Shown: positions 8,290 to 15,394, numbered from the stretch's first letter. The stretch is DNA of 19,400 bases from Ceratorhiza oryzae-sativae (GCA_030998015.1 JARWMV010000202.1:1-19400), one strand, 5' to 3'. Made by a program: numbers and translations. Notes: a model not told the origin generated them from the sequence alone.

Positions 8290-8377
8290 TTGGAGTAACT
8301 ATTTTGGGAGCTGCCTGGCAAAATTCCTTAAATATATCGTACAGATGAAGTAGGTAATCTTGGTGTATTATACTTTC

Positions 8378-8575
8378 CCCAAGGATTCCCCTCGAGCACG
8401 GCCAAAGGCACGTTGCTCTCGAGGAATCCTCCCAACCACGATAAGTCCCCTAGCTGAAATTGTTGCACGTACGTGCAACAACTTCACGCTTGAGGGTGAA
8501 TACTTATCGTGAATTGGGAGGAGCTCCCGCGCTACTGGCCGGTTGGCCACAGGCCAACCGAGTAGAGCGCGGGGG
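8378..8575. repeat. Three stacked nested hairpins (E family)
   Basis: GGATTCCCCTCGAG ... CTCGAGGAATCC is followed by a long palindrome with outer arms TCCCAACCACGATAAGT and ACTTATCGTGAATTGGGA, then GAGCTCCCGCGCT ... AGCGCGGGGGGAGC around GGCCGGTTGGCC/GGCCAACC. The second encloses the palindrome GTTGCACGTACGTGCAAC (8460-8481), seen also at 9358, 13500, 14009, 15117 and 16967. Confidence 0.85.
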
Positions 8576-8785
8576 GAGCAAACAATAATCTAGTATTTGC
8601 CGAAGGTTTAGGCCTTCGAGCTCTTAGATCACCTAATAAAAGCCCCACAAGGATTTCTCCTAACTGGGGAGTAAGAACAAATTTTTCTCTTTCCAATTTT
8701 GTCATTCTAGATTCTGGTTTTACAGGCACTAAAGACAAAAGGAGCACGGTACCCGATCCAATCGGCTGAGTATAAACAAACCGTC

Positions 8786-9126
8786 GACCCCCGACATTGC
8801 CGCGCGCGTTAGTTGCTGGTGGGACTTGTCCCACCAACCAACGTGAGCAATCGCAACCGTTTGCGATTGCTAGTGCGCGGCATAATATCGATATTTAGCC
8901 GCCGGCTGAAAATGACGAACGGTCGTCATTTTCTACGAGGGAATCTTTATGGGAGGTAGCCTGGACCATGAGACTCATGGTCAAGGCTACCTCATCTGAG
9001 GATTCCCTCTAACGCCGGCGGGCATTACAATATCGGGGGGCAGACGGTGCGGCCGAGAATGCTTTGCATTCTTACCCCTGCCAAGACGTGCGCTAAAGCG
9101 CAGTTGCCTAGGCAGGGCGAGTACCG
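8786..9126 (-). repeat. 341-bp duplicated block, copy 2, with PR1 copy 6
   Basis: Second copy of 7701-8041. PR1 long form lies at 8800-9021 and hairpin B at 9075-9118. Its left edge meets the N-terminal piece of the broken endonuclease; its right edge meets the cox1 fragment. Confidence 0.9.
8800..9021 (-). repeat. PR1 copy 6, long form
   Basis: Complete 222-bp PR1, inverse orientation, in the same palindromic seat as copies 5 and 8. Confidence 0.95.
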
Positions 9127-9137
9127 GCGACGGATAA

Positions 9138-9174
9138 GTTCTTTAGCATTTGTTGAGAATAGCCAACGTGTCAT
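9138..9174 (-). pseudogene. cox1: Fragment of a second cox1 start
   Basis: From ATG 9172-9174 the codons read [12 protein letters not shown] and then leave the COX1 sequence. Against the real exon 1 they differ at third positions (ACA/ACT, CGT/CGA, TCA/TCG, AAT/AAC, GCT/GCA), so this is an old or foreign copy and not a recent duplication. The 7 nt before the ATG are also similar. Hairpin elements bound it on both sides. It cannot make a functional subunit. Confidence 0.8.
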
Positions 9175-9206
9175 ATTGTGGCTTCTCTTTTCATACCCCC
9201 GGAGCC

Positions 9207-9232
9207 TGTGGGCGGCTAAAGCCGCCCACAGT
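9207..9232. repeat. Perfect hairpin
   Basis: CTGTGGGCGGC-TAAA-GCCGCCCACAG, an 11-bp perfect stem just upstream of the cox1 fragment. I see no other copy in the window. Confidence 0.8.
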
Positions 9233-9287
9233 CGAGGTTAAAATCAAACAACAAAATGGTGTAAGGACTTAAAGCCAATAACCTTTA

Positions 9288-9565
9288 GGGAGTACGGCAG
9301 CACTCCTGGGGGCCCTCTTCGGACTCCTCCCAACCACGATAAGTCCCCTAGCTGAAATTGTTGCACGTACGTGCAACAACTTCACGCTTGAGGGTGAATA
9401 CTTATCGTGAATTGGGACTGATGCTGGTCTAAGGTCCAGCAAGATTTTATAAATCTTGCATGGAGACAGACCAGCACAAGGTATTGCGAGGTAGCCTGGA
9501 CCCCAGAGGTTCCAGGCTACCTCGGAATCAGAGTCCAAAATCCTACGAGGCAGCTGCAGTAATTT
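9288..9565 (+). repeat. 278-bp duplicated block, copy 1
   Basis: Matches 13430-13707 almost base for base (one visible change, GGGGGCC against GTAGGCC) in the same orientation. It contains the E palindrome with its outer ACGATAAGT/ACTTATCGT stem, GATGCTGGTCT/AGACCAGCAC enclosing hairpin F, and GCGAGGTAGCCTGGA/TCCAGGCTACCTCG. The long reading frames across it are by-products of the repeats. Confidence 0.9.
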
Positions 9566-9855
9566 GTGAGGTATTCTAGACGCATGTAGACGTAGGGAAG
9601 ACGGCGGGAGGACGTCGGGAAGACGTGCCGCGCAAAGGTACCATTTGCGAGGTAAGGACTTACCGCCCATAAAATCCCTTCGGCACAAAAACGGAATAAA
9701 GGGGATTAAGTATTCCCTCCGCGCTCTTTGATCGCCCGCAGGGCGGCCTAAGCGCGGAGGGCTCCACTAATCGATGATTTGCGAAGGCAAATCTACACCC
9801 TGCCTAGAGAACTGCGCTTTAGCGCACGTCTTGGCAGGGGTATCGATTAGCGGGG
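9566..9855. repeat. Spacer with D and B hairpins
   Basis: Contains hairpin D at about 9719-9761 (CCTCCGCGCT ... AGCGCGGAGG around GCCCGCAGGGC). Then CTAATCGA ... TCGATTAG encloses both the 23-bp GATTTGC hairpin (9775-9797) and hairpin B (9798-9840). D recurs at about 13903-13945 and 16085-16127, with variants at 13733, 16145 and 16861. No gene is seen. Confidence 0.75.
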
Positions 9856-9983
9856 TTATGGTTGTTTAACTGTTATAACGAACCGGCAATTAATTGGGGT
9901 TTGGTCATTTTTTTTTACCCTGTTTTGGATTGTTGTAGCGTTTAGCCCAAATTTTCTGGCGGCTTCTTTAATGGAAGGTTCAA

Positions 9984-10091
9984 TAGCCCCCCAATGCGTT
10001 ACCAAGCCTGTAAGGCACGCCCTACGGGCCAGCGTATTGGGGGGCTATCACCCCCCCAAACAATGCAGCGTAGCTGCATTAGTTTGGGGGG
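9984..10091. repeat. H plus G hairpin insertion with a 4-bp target duplication
   Basis: Hairpin H (CCCCAATGCGTTACC ... GCGTATTGGGG) is followed by hairpin G (CCCCCCAAAC-AATGCAGCGTAGCTGCATT-GTTTGGGGGG-like). TCAA stands at both edges (9980-9983 and 10092-10095). Removing the insert and one TCAA restores the expected reading TTVEPSIKEAA of the endonuclease. Other G copies: 11486-11522, 11770-11808, 13320-13357, 14434-14473, 16545-16587. Confidence 0.8.
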
Positions 10092-10284
10092 TCAACTGTG
10101 GTAGTTTGAGTGACCAAATCTAGTACTTCCACTGCTATGCTATTTTTATTAGCTTCAATCATTTTGGCTAGTGTTTCTTCGGTATGGGTTTTACCATAAA
10201 AATAGTGTTTCACACCCCTTTGGCTTTCAGACATTTTATTCAAAGATTCTTGGCTGTGTTTATAGCCCAAAAGGCTCCCTGCCT

Positions 10285-10456
10285 CCGCGCGCGTTAGTTG
10301 CTGGTGGGACTTGTCCCACCAACCAACGTGAGCAATCGCAACCGTTTGCGATTGCTAGTGCGCGGCATAATATCGATATTTAGCCGCCGGCTGAAAATGA
10401 CGAACGGTCGTCATTTTCTACGAGGGAATCTTTAGGATTCCCTCTAACGCCGGCGG
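10285..10456 (-). repeat. PR1 copy 7, short form
   Basis: Complete 172-bp PR1, inverse orientation, directly abutting repeat K copy 2. Both lie between the codons for NPTYN and AGSLLGYKH of the GIY-YIG gene. Confidence 0.95.
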
Positions 10457-10664
10457 GACCCGTGCACGCCTGCGAACGCCTTGGCTTGCCAAGGCGGCCC
10501 TGGCGTGCGCGCGGCTCGCCGCGAACGCGGCCTCGTTAACAATGCCCACGGGTCGTTGACCCTCCGCTTTATTACCCCTGCCAAGACGTGCGCTAAAGCG
10601 CAGTTCTCTAGGCAGGGCGGCTGAAATCTTGGGTTACACCTAAGATTTTAGCCGATAGAGCGGG
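10457..10664 (-). repeat. Repeat K, copy 2
   Basis: Almost identical to 4998-5205 (one extra G in the GCGGGGGC run). It includes a hairpin B at 10575-10618. Inserted in the GIY-YIG gene. Confidence 0.9.
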
Positions 10665-10991
10665 GGCATTATACGTTGGATTGTATAACTGAATAAAGTG
10701 ATCTTCTCGGGATATTAGTTCATTTTTATCACAAAACTCTAAAATCAACAATTCAAAATTTTCAAAACCGTATTTCTCAATTGCTTTAACAATAACCATT
10801 TTTGAACCTGAATTTTTGTTTGCGTAATACTCCCACACTATTCGTCTTCGCAAATTAACACTACTCCCGATGTAAAAATTACCATTCGTTTTATTTAAAA
10901 AACAGTAAATACCACTTTGACCTTTTAAGAATTCCGATATTTCTTTTTGCTGATTGACTAAATCTGAAAATACCTTTACAGCCCCGCTTTT

Positions 10992-11227
10992 GACCCGTGC
11001 ACGCCTGCGAACGCCCTGGCTTAAGCCAAGCAAGCTTGGCTCATATTGACCTTAAGGTCAATAATCAAGCCAAGGCGGCCCTGGCGTGCGCGCGGCGTCT
11101 GATTCCGAGGTACCCTGGAACTGAAAGTTCCAGGGTACCTCGCAATACCTCGCCGCGAACGCGGCCTCGATAACCAAACCCCTCGGGTCAACAGCATGTA
11201 TTTATATATAAATACAATGCTGGATGA
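10992..11227 (-). repeat. Repeat K copy 3, expanded by two further hairpins, plus hairpin P
   Basis: Compared with copies 1 and 2, about 45 bp with ATTGACC-TTAA-GGTCAAT sit in the centre of GCCTTGGC/GCCAAGGC (about 11021-11066). About 53 bp with CGAGGTACCCTGGAA/TTCCAGGGTACCTCG sit in the centre of CGCGGC/GCCGCG (about 11097-11149). To the right is hairpin P (11193-11222; TATTTATATATAAATA, also at 15668-15697) inside AAACCCC ... GGGGGTTT. Confidence 0.85.
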
Positions 11228-11485
11228 CCCTAAGCGGGGGTTTGATTTCTGCAGCAAGAGTAAGTTGAGCTTCTCCTGCTGCAGAGTCCACTTGATCTAT
11301 TGCTGTGGCAAGGGCCTCCTGATTAAGGTCATTTTGAGGTAACTCAGAAGAAAAAGATCTACCCCAAAAATTGGGGCTTATAGATGTGTTGAACAGCCCT
11401 CGGGCAGTTTTTATAGACAATAAGATATTTGTTTTCATGGATTCGACATAATATAATTTATAAAGTTGCCATCTTTTAACCTGCC

Positions 11486-11572
11486 CCTCAAACAATGCAG
11501 CGTAGCTGCACATGTTTGGGGGTAAGTAGACCCCCAATGATTGCAATCATTGGGGGGTGACCCCCGACATTG
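11486..11572. repeat. G and I hairpins upstream of the GIY-YIG gene
   Basis: Hairpin G (CAAACAATGCAGCGTAGC, 11486-11522) and then hairpin I (CCCCCAATGATTG-CAATCATTGGGGG) lead into PR1 copy 8. Confidence 0.8.
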
Positions 11573-11744
11573 CCGCGCGCGTTAGTTGCTGGTGGGACTT
11601 GTCCCACCAACCAACGTGAGCAATCGCAACCGTTTGCGATTGCTAGTGCGCGGCATAATATCGATATTTAGCCGCCGGCTGAAAATGACGAACGGTCGTC
11701 ATTTTCTACGAGGGAATCTTTAGGATTCCCTCTAACGCCGGCGG
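11573..11744 (-). repeat. PR1 copy 8, short form
   Basis: Complete 172-bp PR1 between GACCCCCGACATTG and GCATTACAATATCGGGGGG. This is the seat of copies 5 and 6 but with the short form, so the 50-bp hairpin was gained or lost after PR1 settled here. Confidence 0.95.
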
Positions 11745-11808
11745 GCATTACAATATCGGGGGGTTGCTGCCCACCAAACAATGCAGCGTAGCTGCACATG
11801 TTTGGGGG

Positions 11809-12181
11809 TCAGTAGGAAGGCATCTAGAACATTAACAGGTTACTTCCTTTTCCCTGTATGTCTCCACGGTTTCCCTTAGGTTCAACACCCACCACCGCAC
11901 AGTCCTAACAACTTTGTCTTTAACAAAAAAAAGAAGTTGTTAGCTGGTTGCTGGTATAGAAGAGCGAGTGTTAAAGATAAACAACTAACTTTATCAAGCC
12001 CGCGAATTTTTTTCGCAGTCAGGGTCCAGGGGCGTATTCCACGATGACACAGGCGTTTTCTAATATTACCGAGCGGCTCGATTCAAGCTCGTAGTTCCGT
12101 GCACTAAAGACATATAAAACTTACTAGGTTAAGTTCTTCTGGATCTCACCCCCTTTCCCCCGTTACTCTATAGCGGCATCT
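11809..12181. other. Unassigned non-repetitive stretch
   Basis: About 370 bp of balanced composition with small stems (CAACAACTT... with AAGTTGTTA, GCGAATTTTTTTCGC, GAGCGGCTCGATTCAAGCTC). There is no open frame, no complete tRNA and no conserved rRNA block that I recognise. It may be a diverged structural RNA or old intergenic sequence. Confidence 0.4.
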
Positions 12182-12353
12182 CCGCGCGCGTTAGTTGCTG
12201 GTGGGACTTGTCCCACCAACCAACGTGAGCAATCGCAACCGTTTGCGATTGCTAGTGCGCGGCATAATATCGATATTTAGCCGCCGGCTGAAAATGACGA
12301 ACGGTCGTCATTTTCTACGAGGGAATCTTTAGGATTCCCTCTAACGCCGGCGG
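12182..12353 (-). repeat. PR1 copy 9, short form
   Basis: Complete 172-bp PR1, inverse orientation, between GGCATCT and GCACCCTTTCG. Confidence 0.95.
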
Positions 12354-12404
12354 GCACCCTTTCGAGTCAGGATGTTATCCTTTATTTCCGTTGTGAATCG
12401 ACCG

Positions 12405-12434
12405 CTCCCTGGATCTCTGGAGATCCAGGAGGCG
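12405..12434. repeat. Hairpin L, left of tRNA-Ser
   Basis: CTGGATCTC-TGGAGATCCAG with flanking CTCC/GGAG. Other copies: 12643-12673 (right of the tRNA, opposite arm order) and 14726-14756. A separate GCCGGCCC/GGGCCGG hairpin lies at about 12449-12473. The tRNA gene is thus bracketed by two L copies. Confidence 0.85.
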
Positions 12435-12539
12435 GGATTTGCCTGATGGCCGGCCCGTCTGCACTGGGCCGGAAGCCCTCCGGGCGATCTGGCGCAAACT
12501 GAAAATCTTTTAGAGAGCTGGTGAGCACCAACCCCCGTA

Positions 12540-12622
12540 CGGAATATAAACGATTCGAACGTTTAAGGGTATTTAGCCCTAGCGATTAGCAATCGCTTTA
12601 TCTTGCCAATGATGAATATTCC
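12540..12622 (-). tRNA. trnS: tRNA-Ser(GCU)
   Basis: Folds completely on the minus strand. The acceptor is GGAATAT with ATATTCC (7 bp) and a G discriminator. The D stem is ATC/GAT with loop ATTGGCAA. The anticodon stem AGCGA/TCGCT holds TTGCTAA, anticodon GCT, reading AGC and AGT serine codons. The long variable arm, typical of serine tRNAs, is GGG-CTAAATA-CCC. The T stem AAACG/CGTTT holds TTCGAAT. No mismatches appear in the arms. Its neighbours are hairpin L copies on both sides and a degenerate sister at 12694-12776. Confidence 0.93.
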
Positions 12623-12693
12623 TTATTTCCCAAAGTCCGCCTCCTGGATCTCTAGAGATCCAGGGAGCGGGCTTAGCAGGAGCAAAGATTGAC

Positions 12694-12776
12694 CTTGCCC
12701 GAGGTGAATCGAACACCTAAGGGTATTTAGCCCGAACAATTAGCAATCGTCTGACCTTACCGATGGAAACTATTCC
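12694..12776 (-). pseudogene. Degenerate tRNA-Ser(GCU) copy
   Basis: Same length and layout as the tRNA at 12540-12622. It keeps the identical anticodon loop TTGCTAA and variable arm GGGCTAAATACCC, plus a perfect T arm (AGGTG/CACCT around TTCGATT). The acceptor strands GGAATAG and CGGGCAA do not pair, the D stem has a mismatch and the anticodon stem needs two G-U pairs. It is probably a decayed duplicate, unless its acceptor is repaired by editing. Confidence 0.7.
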
Positions 12777-12872
12777 TTAATTTTTAATGACCCCCAAATG
12801 TTTTAGCCCTAACCCCATTTTGTCTAAGGACCGAAGGCCCATGACCCGCCGCCGTATGGACTCTAGGGCAGC
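12777..12872. repeat. Short spacer shared with 14350-14406
   Basis: GGCCCATGACCCGCCGCCG with flanks (about 12806-12862) recurs at about 14350-14406 with two changes. It leads to CTCTAGGGCAGC at the PR1 edge. Confidence 0.7.
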
Positions 12873-13094
12873 CCGCCGGCGTTAGAGGGAATCCTCAGAT
12901 GAGGTAGCCTTGACCATGAGTCTCATGGTCCAGGCTACCTCCCATAAAGATTCCCTCGTAGAAAATGACGACCGTTCGTCATTTTCAGCCGGCGGCTAAA
13001 TATCGATATTATGCCGCGCACTAGCAATCGCAAACGGTTGCGATTGCTCACGTTGGTTGGTGGGACAAGTCCCACCAGCAACTAACGCGCGCGG
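12873..13094 (+). repeat. PR1 copy 10, long form
   Basis: Complete 222-bp PR1 between GGGCAGC and GCTGGCTGAA. With its flanks it forms a 242-bp block (12860-13101) repeated at 14871-15112. Confidence 0.95.
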
Positions 13095-13130
13095 GCTGGC
13101 TGAAATTGTGATGTGCAACTATTTCAGAGG

Positions 13131-13211
13131 GACAGGAGGCGGCGGAAGGGCCGGCGGACGATCGTGCAAGCACGATCCTCCGCCGGCCCGGTTCCGATTC
13201 GAAGAATCCGG
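13131..13211 (+). repeat. Hairpin J, without internal insertion
   Basis: CCGGCGGA ... TCCGCCGG around GATCGTGC-AA-GCACGATC, preceded by GGACAGGAGGCGGCGG and followed by TTCCGATTC-GAA-GAATCCGGAA. The copy at 14402-14533 has a hairpin G inserted between GGGCCGGC and CGATCGTGC. Shorter relatives are near 14831 and 16676. Confidence 0.85.
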
Positions 13212-13429
13212 AAGTGAACCCTCTATCCTGAAGGGATACTAATTCTTAACTTCGTGCAGAATTAGTTTTTAAGGAAGGTTTGCTTAGGGAGATGGACTTA
13301 AAGCCCATAAACAGTTGACCCCCCAAACTGATGCAGCTATGCTGCATTGTTTGGGGGGGTAATGGCACTCCCAATACGCTGGCCCGTAGGGCGTGCCTTA
13401 CAGGCTTGGTAACGCATTGGGAGGCCGTT
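13212..13429. repeat. Spacer with G and H hairpins
   Basis: A short AT-richer spacer, then hairpin G (13320-13357) and hairpin H with its 13-bp internal extension (13371-13422). No gene is seen. Confidence 0.7.
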
Positions 13430-13707
13430 GGGAGTACGGCAGCACTCCTGTAGGCCCTCTTCGGACTCCTCCCAACCACGATAAGTCCCCTAGCTGAAAT
13501 TGTTGCACGTACGTGCAACAACTTCACGCTTGAGGGTGAATACTTATCGTGAATTGGGACTGATGCTGGTCTAAGGTCCAGCAAGATTTTATAAATCTTG
13601 CATGGAGACAGACCAGCACAAGGTATTGCGAGGTAGCCTGGACCCCAGAGGTTCCAGGCTACCTCGGAATCAGAGTCCAAAATCCTACGAGGCAGCTGCA
13701 GTAATTT
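13430..13707 (+). repeat. 278-bp duplicated block, copy 2
   Basis: Second copy of 9288-9565. Sequence identity ends sharply on both sides. Confidence 0.9.
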
Positions 13708-14070
13708 ATTTTTGCCAAATAAACACTTCTAACGCGCTCTTTGATCGCCCGAAGGGCGGCCTAAGCGGGGGGTCAATGGCGCCACAAGTCTTGTGGCGCG
13801 CATTGCAATCATTGGGGAGCAGCTGAAAGGGAAGAGAGAGAACTCCTACCCTAACCCTGTCGTCAGCGTGTACAAGTACACGCTGCTAGGGAACCTCTTC
13901 CCCTCCGCGCTCTTTGATCGCCCGCAGGGCGGCCTAAGCGCGGAGTGCTTCGGAGCCGTCTGTGTACGGCTTAAGCCGCACACAGACGTCTCCTCTACAA
14001 GCGTGAAATTGTTGCACGTACGTGCAACAACTTCTAGGGGACGGGTCAAGAATCGATGCTTTGCGAAGGC
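13708..14070. repeat. Hairpin cluster (D, I, N, M and E families)
   Basis: Contains a variant D (about 13733-13769), GGCGCCACAAGTC/TTGTGGCGC, hairpin N (GCGTGTACAAGTACACGC at about 13866-13883, also near 16346), D (about 13903-13945), M (GTCTGTGTACGGC-TTAA-GCCGCACACAGAC, also at about 15154 and 17006) and E (14009-14030). No gene is seen; the open frames here are by-products of the hairpins. Confidence 0.75.
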
Positions 14071-14242
14071 CCGCGCGCGTTAGTTGCTGGTGGGACTTGT
14101 CCCACCAACCAACGTGAGCAATCACAACCGTTTGCGATTGCTAGTGCGCGGCATAATATCGATATTTAGCCGCCGGCTGAAAATGACGAACGGTCGTCAT
14201 TTTCTACGAGGGAATCTTTAGGATTCCCTCTAACGCCGGCGG
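14071..14242 (-). repeat. PR1 copy 11, short form with a stem change
   Basis: Complete 172-bp PR1, inverse orientation. One base differs (GCAATCACAACC for GCAATCGCAACC, plus strand) in the arm of the loop hairpin. In RNA of the PR1 orientation it turns a G-C pair into G-U and leaves the 6-nt loop unchanged. Confidence 0.93.
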
Positions 14243-14401
14243 GCTCCGATTCTGTGGGGAAATTTACCGTGGAAAATTACAGGTTCAGCATCGCTCCTTC
14301 GGGGTAGATGCCTTAATTTATGCTATGTTCTTCTTTTAAGACGAACGGTAAATAAACCCATTTTTGTCTGAGGACCGATGGCCCATGACCCGCCGCCGTA
14401 T
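14243..14401. other. Spacer, no gene seen
   Basis: AT-richer sequence with one small stem (CATCGCTCC-TTCG-GGG) and, at its end, the segment shared with 12806-12862. Confidence 0.4.
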
Positions 14402-14533
14402 GGACAGGAGGCGGCGGTAGGGCCGGCTCCTGCCCCCCAAACATGTGCAGCTACGCTGCATTGTTTGAGGGGCATACGATCGTGCAAGCACGATCCTCCG
14501 CCGGCCCGGTTCCGATTCGAAGAATCCGGAATT
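14402..14533 (+). repeat. Hairpin J with hairpin G inserted
   Basis: Same element as 13131-13211, but GGGCCGGC is followed by TCCTG, hairpin G (14434-14473) and CATA before CGATCGTGC resumes. It is a clear filled version of that site. Confidence 0.85.
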
Positions 14534-14883
14534 ATGGCAGCCGACGACTACACCCTAATAATCCCCGAAATTTATTGGGAGTGATATGGTCTTCGGGCTT
14601 AGTTATGGGGGCCAATAGAAATTAGCCGTTTTGCATCGCTTCTTGTCGTCAGCCCGCGGCAGTAAGGACTTTGATTCCGAGGTAGCCTGGAACCTCGGGG
14701 GTCCAGGCTACCTCGCAATACCCCGCCTCCTGGATCTCTAGAGATCCAGGGAGCGGAGCTGCCCTAGAGGGACTGGGGCTGGTCCAGCAAGATTTTATAA
14801 ATCTTGCATGGAAGCGGATCCGCCGATTACGATCGTGCTAGCACGATCCTTCGGGTAGACGCAAAAAGCTACTCTAGGGCAGC
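14534..14883. repeat. Spacer with hairpins
   Basis: About 120 bp of plain sequence, then CGAGGTAGCCTGGA/TCCAGGCTACCTCG (about 14677-14714), hairpin L (14726-14756), F (14783-14812) and a short GATCGTGC-TA-GCACGATC (about 14831-14848). No gene is seen. Confidence 0.65.
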
Positions 14884-15105
14884 CCGCCGGCGTTAGAGGG
14901 AATCCTCAGATGAGGTAGCCTTGACCATGAGTCTCATGGTCCAGGCTACCTCCCATAAAGATTCCCTCGTAGAAAATGACGACCGTTCGTCATTTTCAGC
15001 CGGCGGCTAAATATCGATATTATGCCGCGCACTAGCAATCGCAAACGGTTGCGATTGCTCACGTTGGTTGGTGGGACAAGTCCCACCAGCAACTAACGCG
15101 CGCGG
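14884..15105 (+). repeat. PR1 copy 12, long form
   Basis: Complete 222-bp PR1 in the same flanks as copy 10 (GGGCAGC and GCTGGCT). Confidence 0.95.
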
Positions 15106-15234
15106 GCTGGCTTAAGTTGTTGCACGTACGTGCAACAATTTCACGCTTGTAGAGGAGACGTCTGTGTGCGGCTTAAGCCGTACACAGACGGCTCCGAAGC
15201 TTGAGTCAAAATGTTTTCCAGGTCTTATCGCTTA
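15106..15234. repeat. E and M hairpins
   Basis: The E palindrome (15117-15138) and M (about 15154-15192) in the order CGCTTGTAGAGGAGACGTC ... GAAGCTTGAG. The same arrangement occurs at 16967-17055. Confidence 0.8.
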
Positions 15235-15394
15235 TGTGAATCGGGAAGGGACCTGCGCCGACACTATGGCGGCAATTGATGCCTGTGGCGGAGCAAGGGG
15301 GCGTCTTCTTTGCCATCTTTTATGATCCGTATTTCGCTTCTTTTGTTTACATGACAACAATGATGACCGCAAAGCTTTTTCTTTGCCCCGCCAA

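Larger units (their letters stand above)
6861..8785 (-). pseudogene. LAGLIDADG homing endonuclease broken into five pieces
   Basis: Read right to left. 8576-8785: QPIGSGTVLLLSLVPVK, LTPQLGEILVGLLLGDL and NTRLLF. 8290-8377: SIIHQDYLLHLYDIFKEFCQ, AAPKIV. 7426-7657: VRFEARSLPCFNFYYDLFY, KKVVPANIDVLLTPLSLAYW, LADDGCFHI and FTFEETNLLISVLN. 7129-7219: KFKLECSIILQKNKYMI, SRKSLPVVQS. 6861-6903: DLMPSMMMYKLGL and TAG. Together these make a full single-chain endonuclease of the family. The gaps hold nested hairpins (8378-8575), a large composite with PR1 copy 5 (7658-8289), a PR1 fragment joined to Z (7217-7425) and PR1 copy 3 (6904-7125). Frames differ between pieces, so it is very probably dead. The gene that once held its intron is unknown; a cox1 start fragment lies upstream at 9138-9174. 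Confidence 0.88.
9856..11438 (-). pseudogene. GIY-YIG homing endonuclease broken into four pieces
   Basis: Read right to left. 11228-11438: leader from ATG 11438 (MKTNILLSIKTARGLFNTSI ... AEIKP). 10668-10991: the GIY-YIG nuclease domain, GQSGIYCFLNKTNGNFYIGS, NLRRRIVWEYY, SKMVIVKAIEKYGFENFELL and SREDHFIQLYNPTYN, with the catalytic Tyr, Arg and Glu in place. 10094-10284: AGSLLGYKHSQESLNKMSES and YGKTHTEETLAKM, two NUMOD3-type DNA-binding motifs. 9856-9984: EPSIKEAARKFGLNATTI, a NUMOD1/helix-turn-helix-like end, then a run of nine A residues that shifts the frame before the likely terminal INCRFVITVKQP and TAA (9856-9858). Insertions at 10992-11227, 10285-10667 and 9984-10091 separate the pieces. 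Almost the whole protein can be followed, so decay is recent. Confidence 0.88.

Noticed and set aside
9207..9232. Rho-independent terminators at the many GC hairpins
   Set aside because: No consistent T tract follows and the hairpins lie inside genes and other hairpins in both orientations.
9269..9688. Long frames across 9269-9688 and 13246-13680
   Set aside because: They are translations of the 278-bp duplicated hairpin block and adjoining hairpins; composition follows palindromes, not coding.
11820..12180. rnpB or rRNA gene
   Set aside because: None of the conserved blocks of RNase P RNA or of small and large rRNA could be found on either strand.
13185..13212. T arm of a tRNA at TTCCGATTCGAAGAATCCGG
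   Set aside because: The stem and loop register does not fit a 5-bp T stem with a 7-nt loop and no acceptor or anticodon arm can be drawn; it is a repeat hairpin also present at 14508.
13850..13885. Telomere-like CCCTAACCCTGT
   Set aside because: It is a single unit next to hairpin N and is not tandemly repeated.
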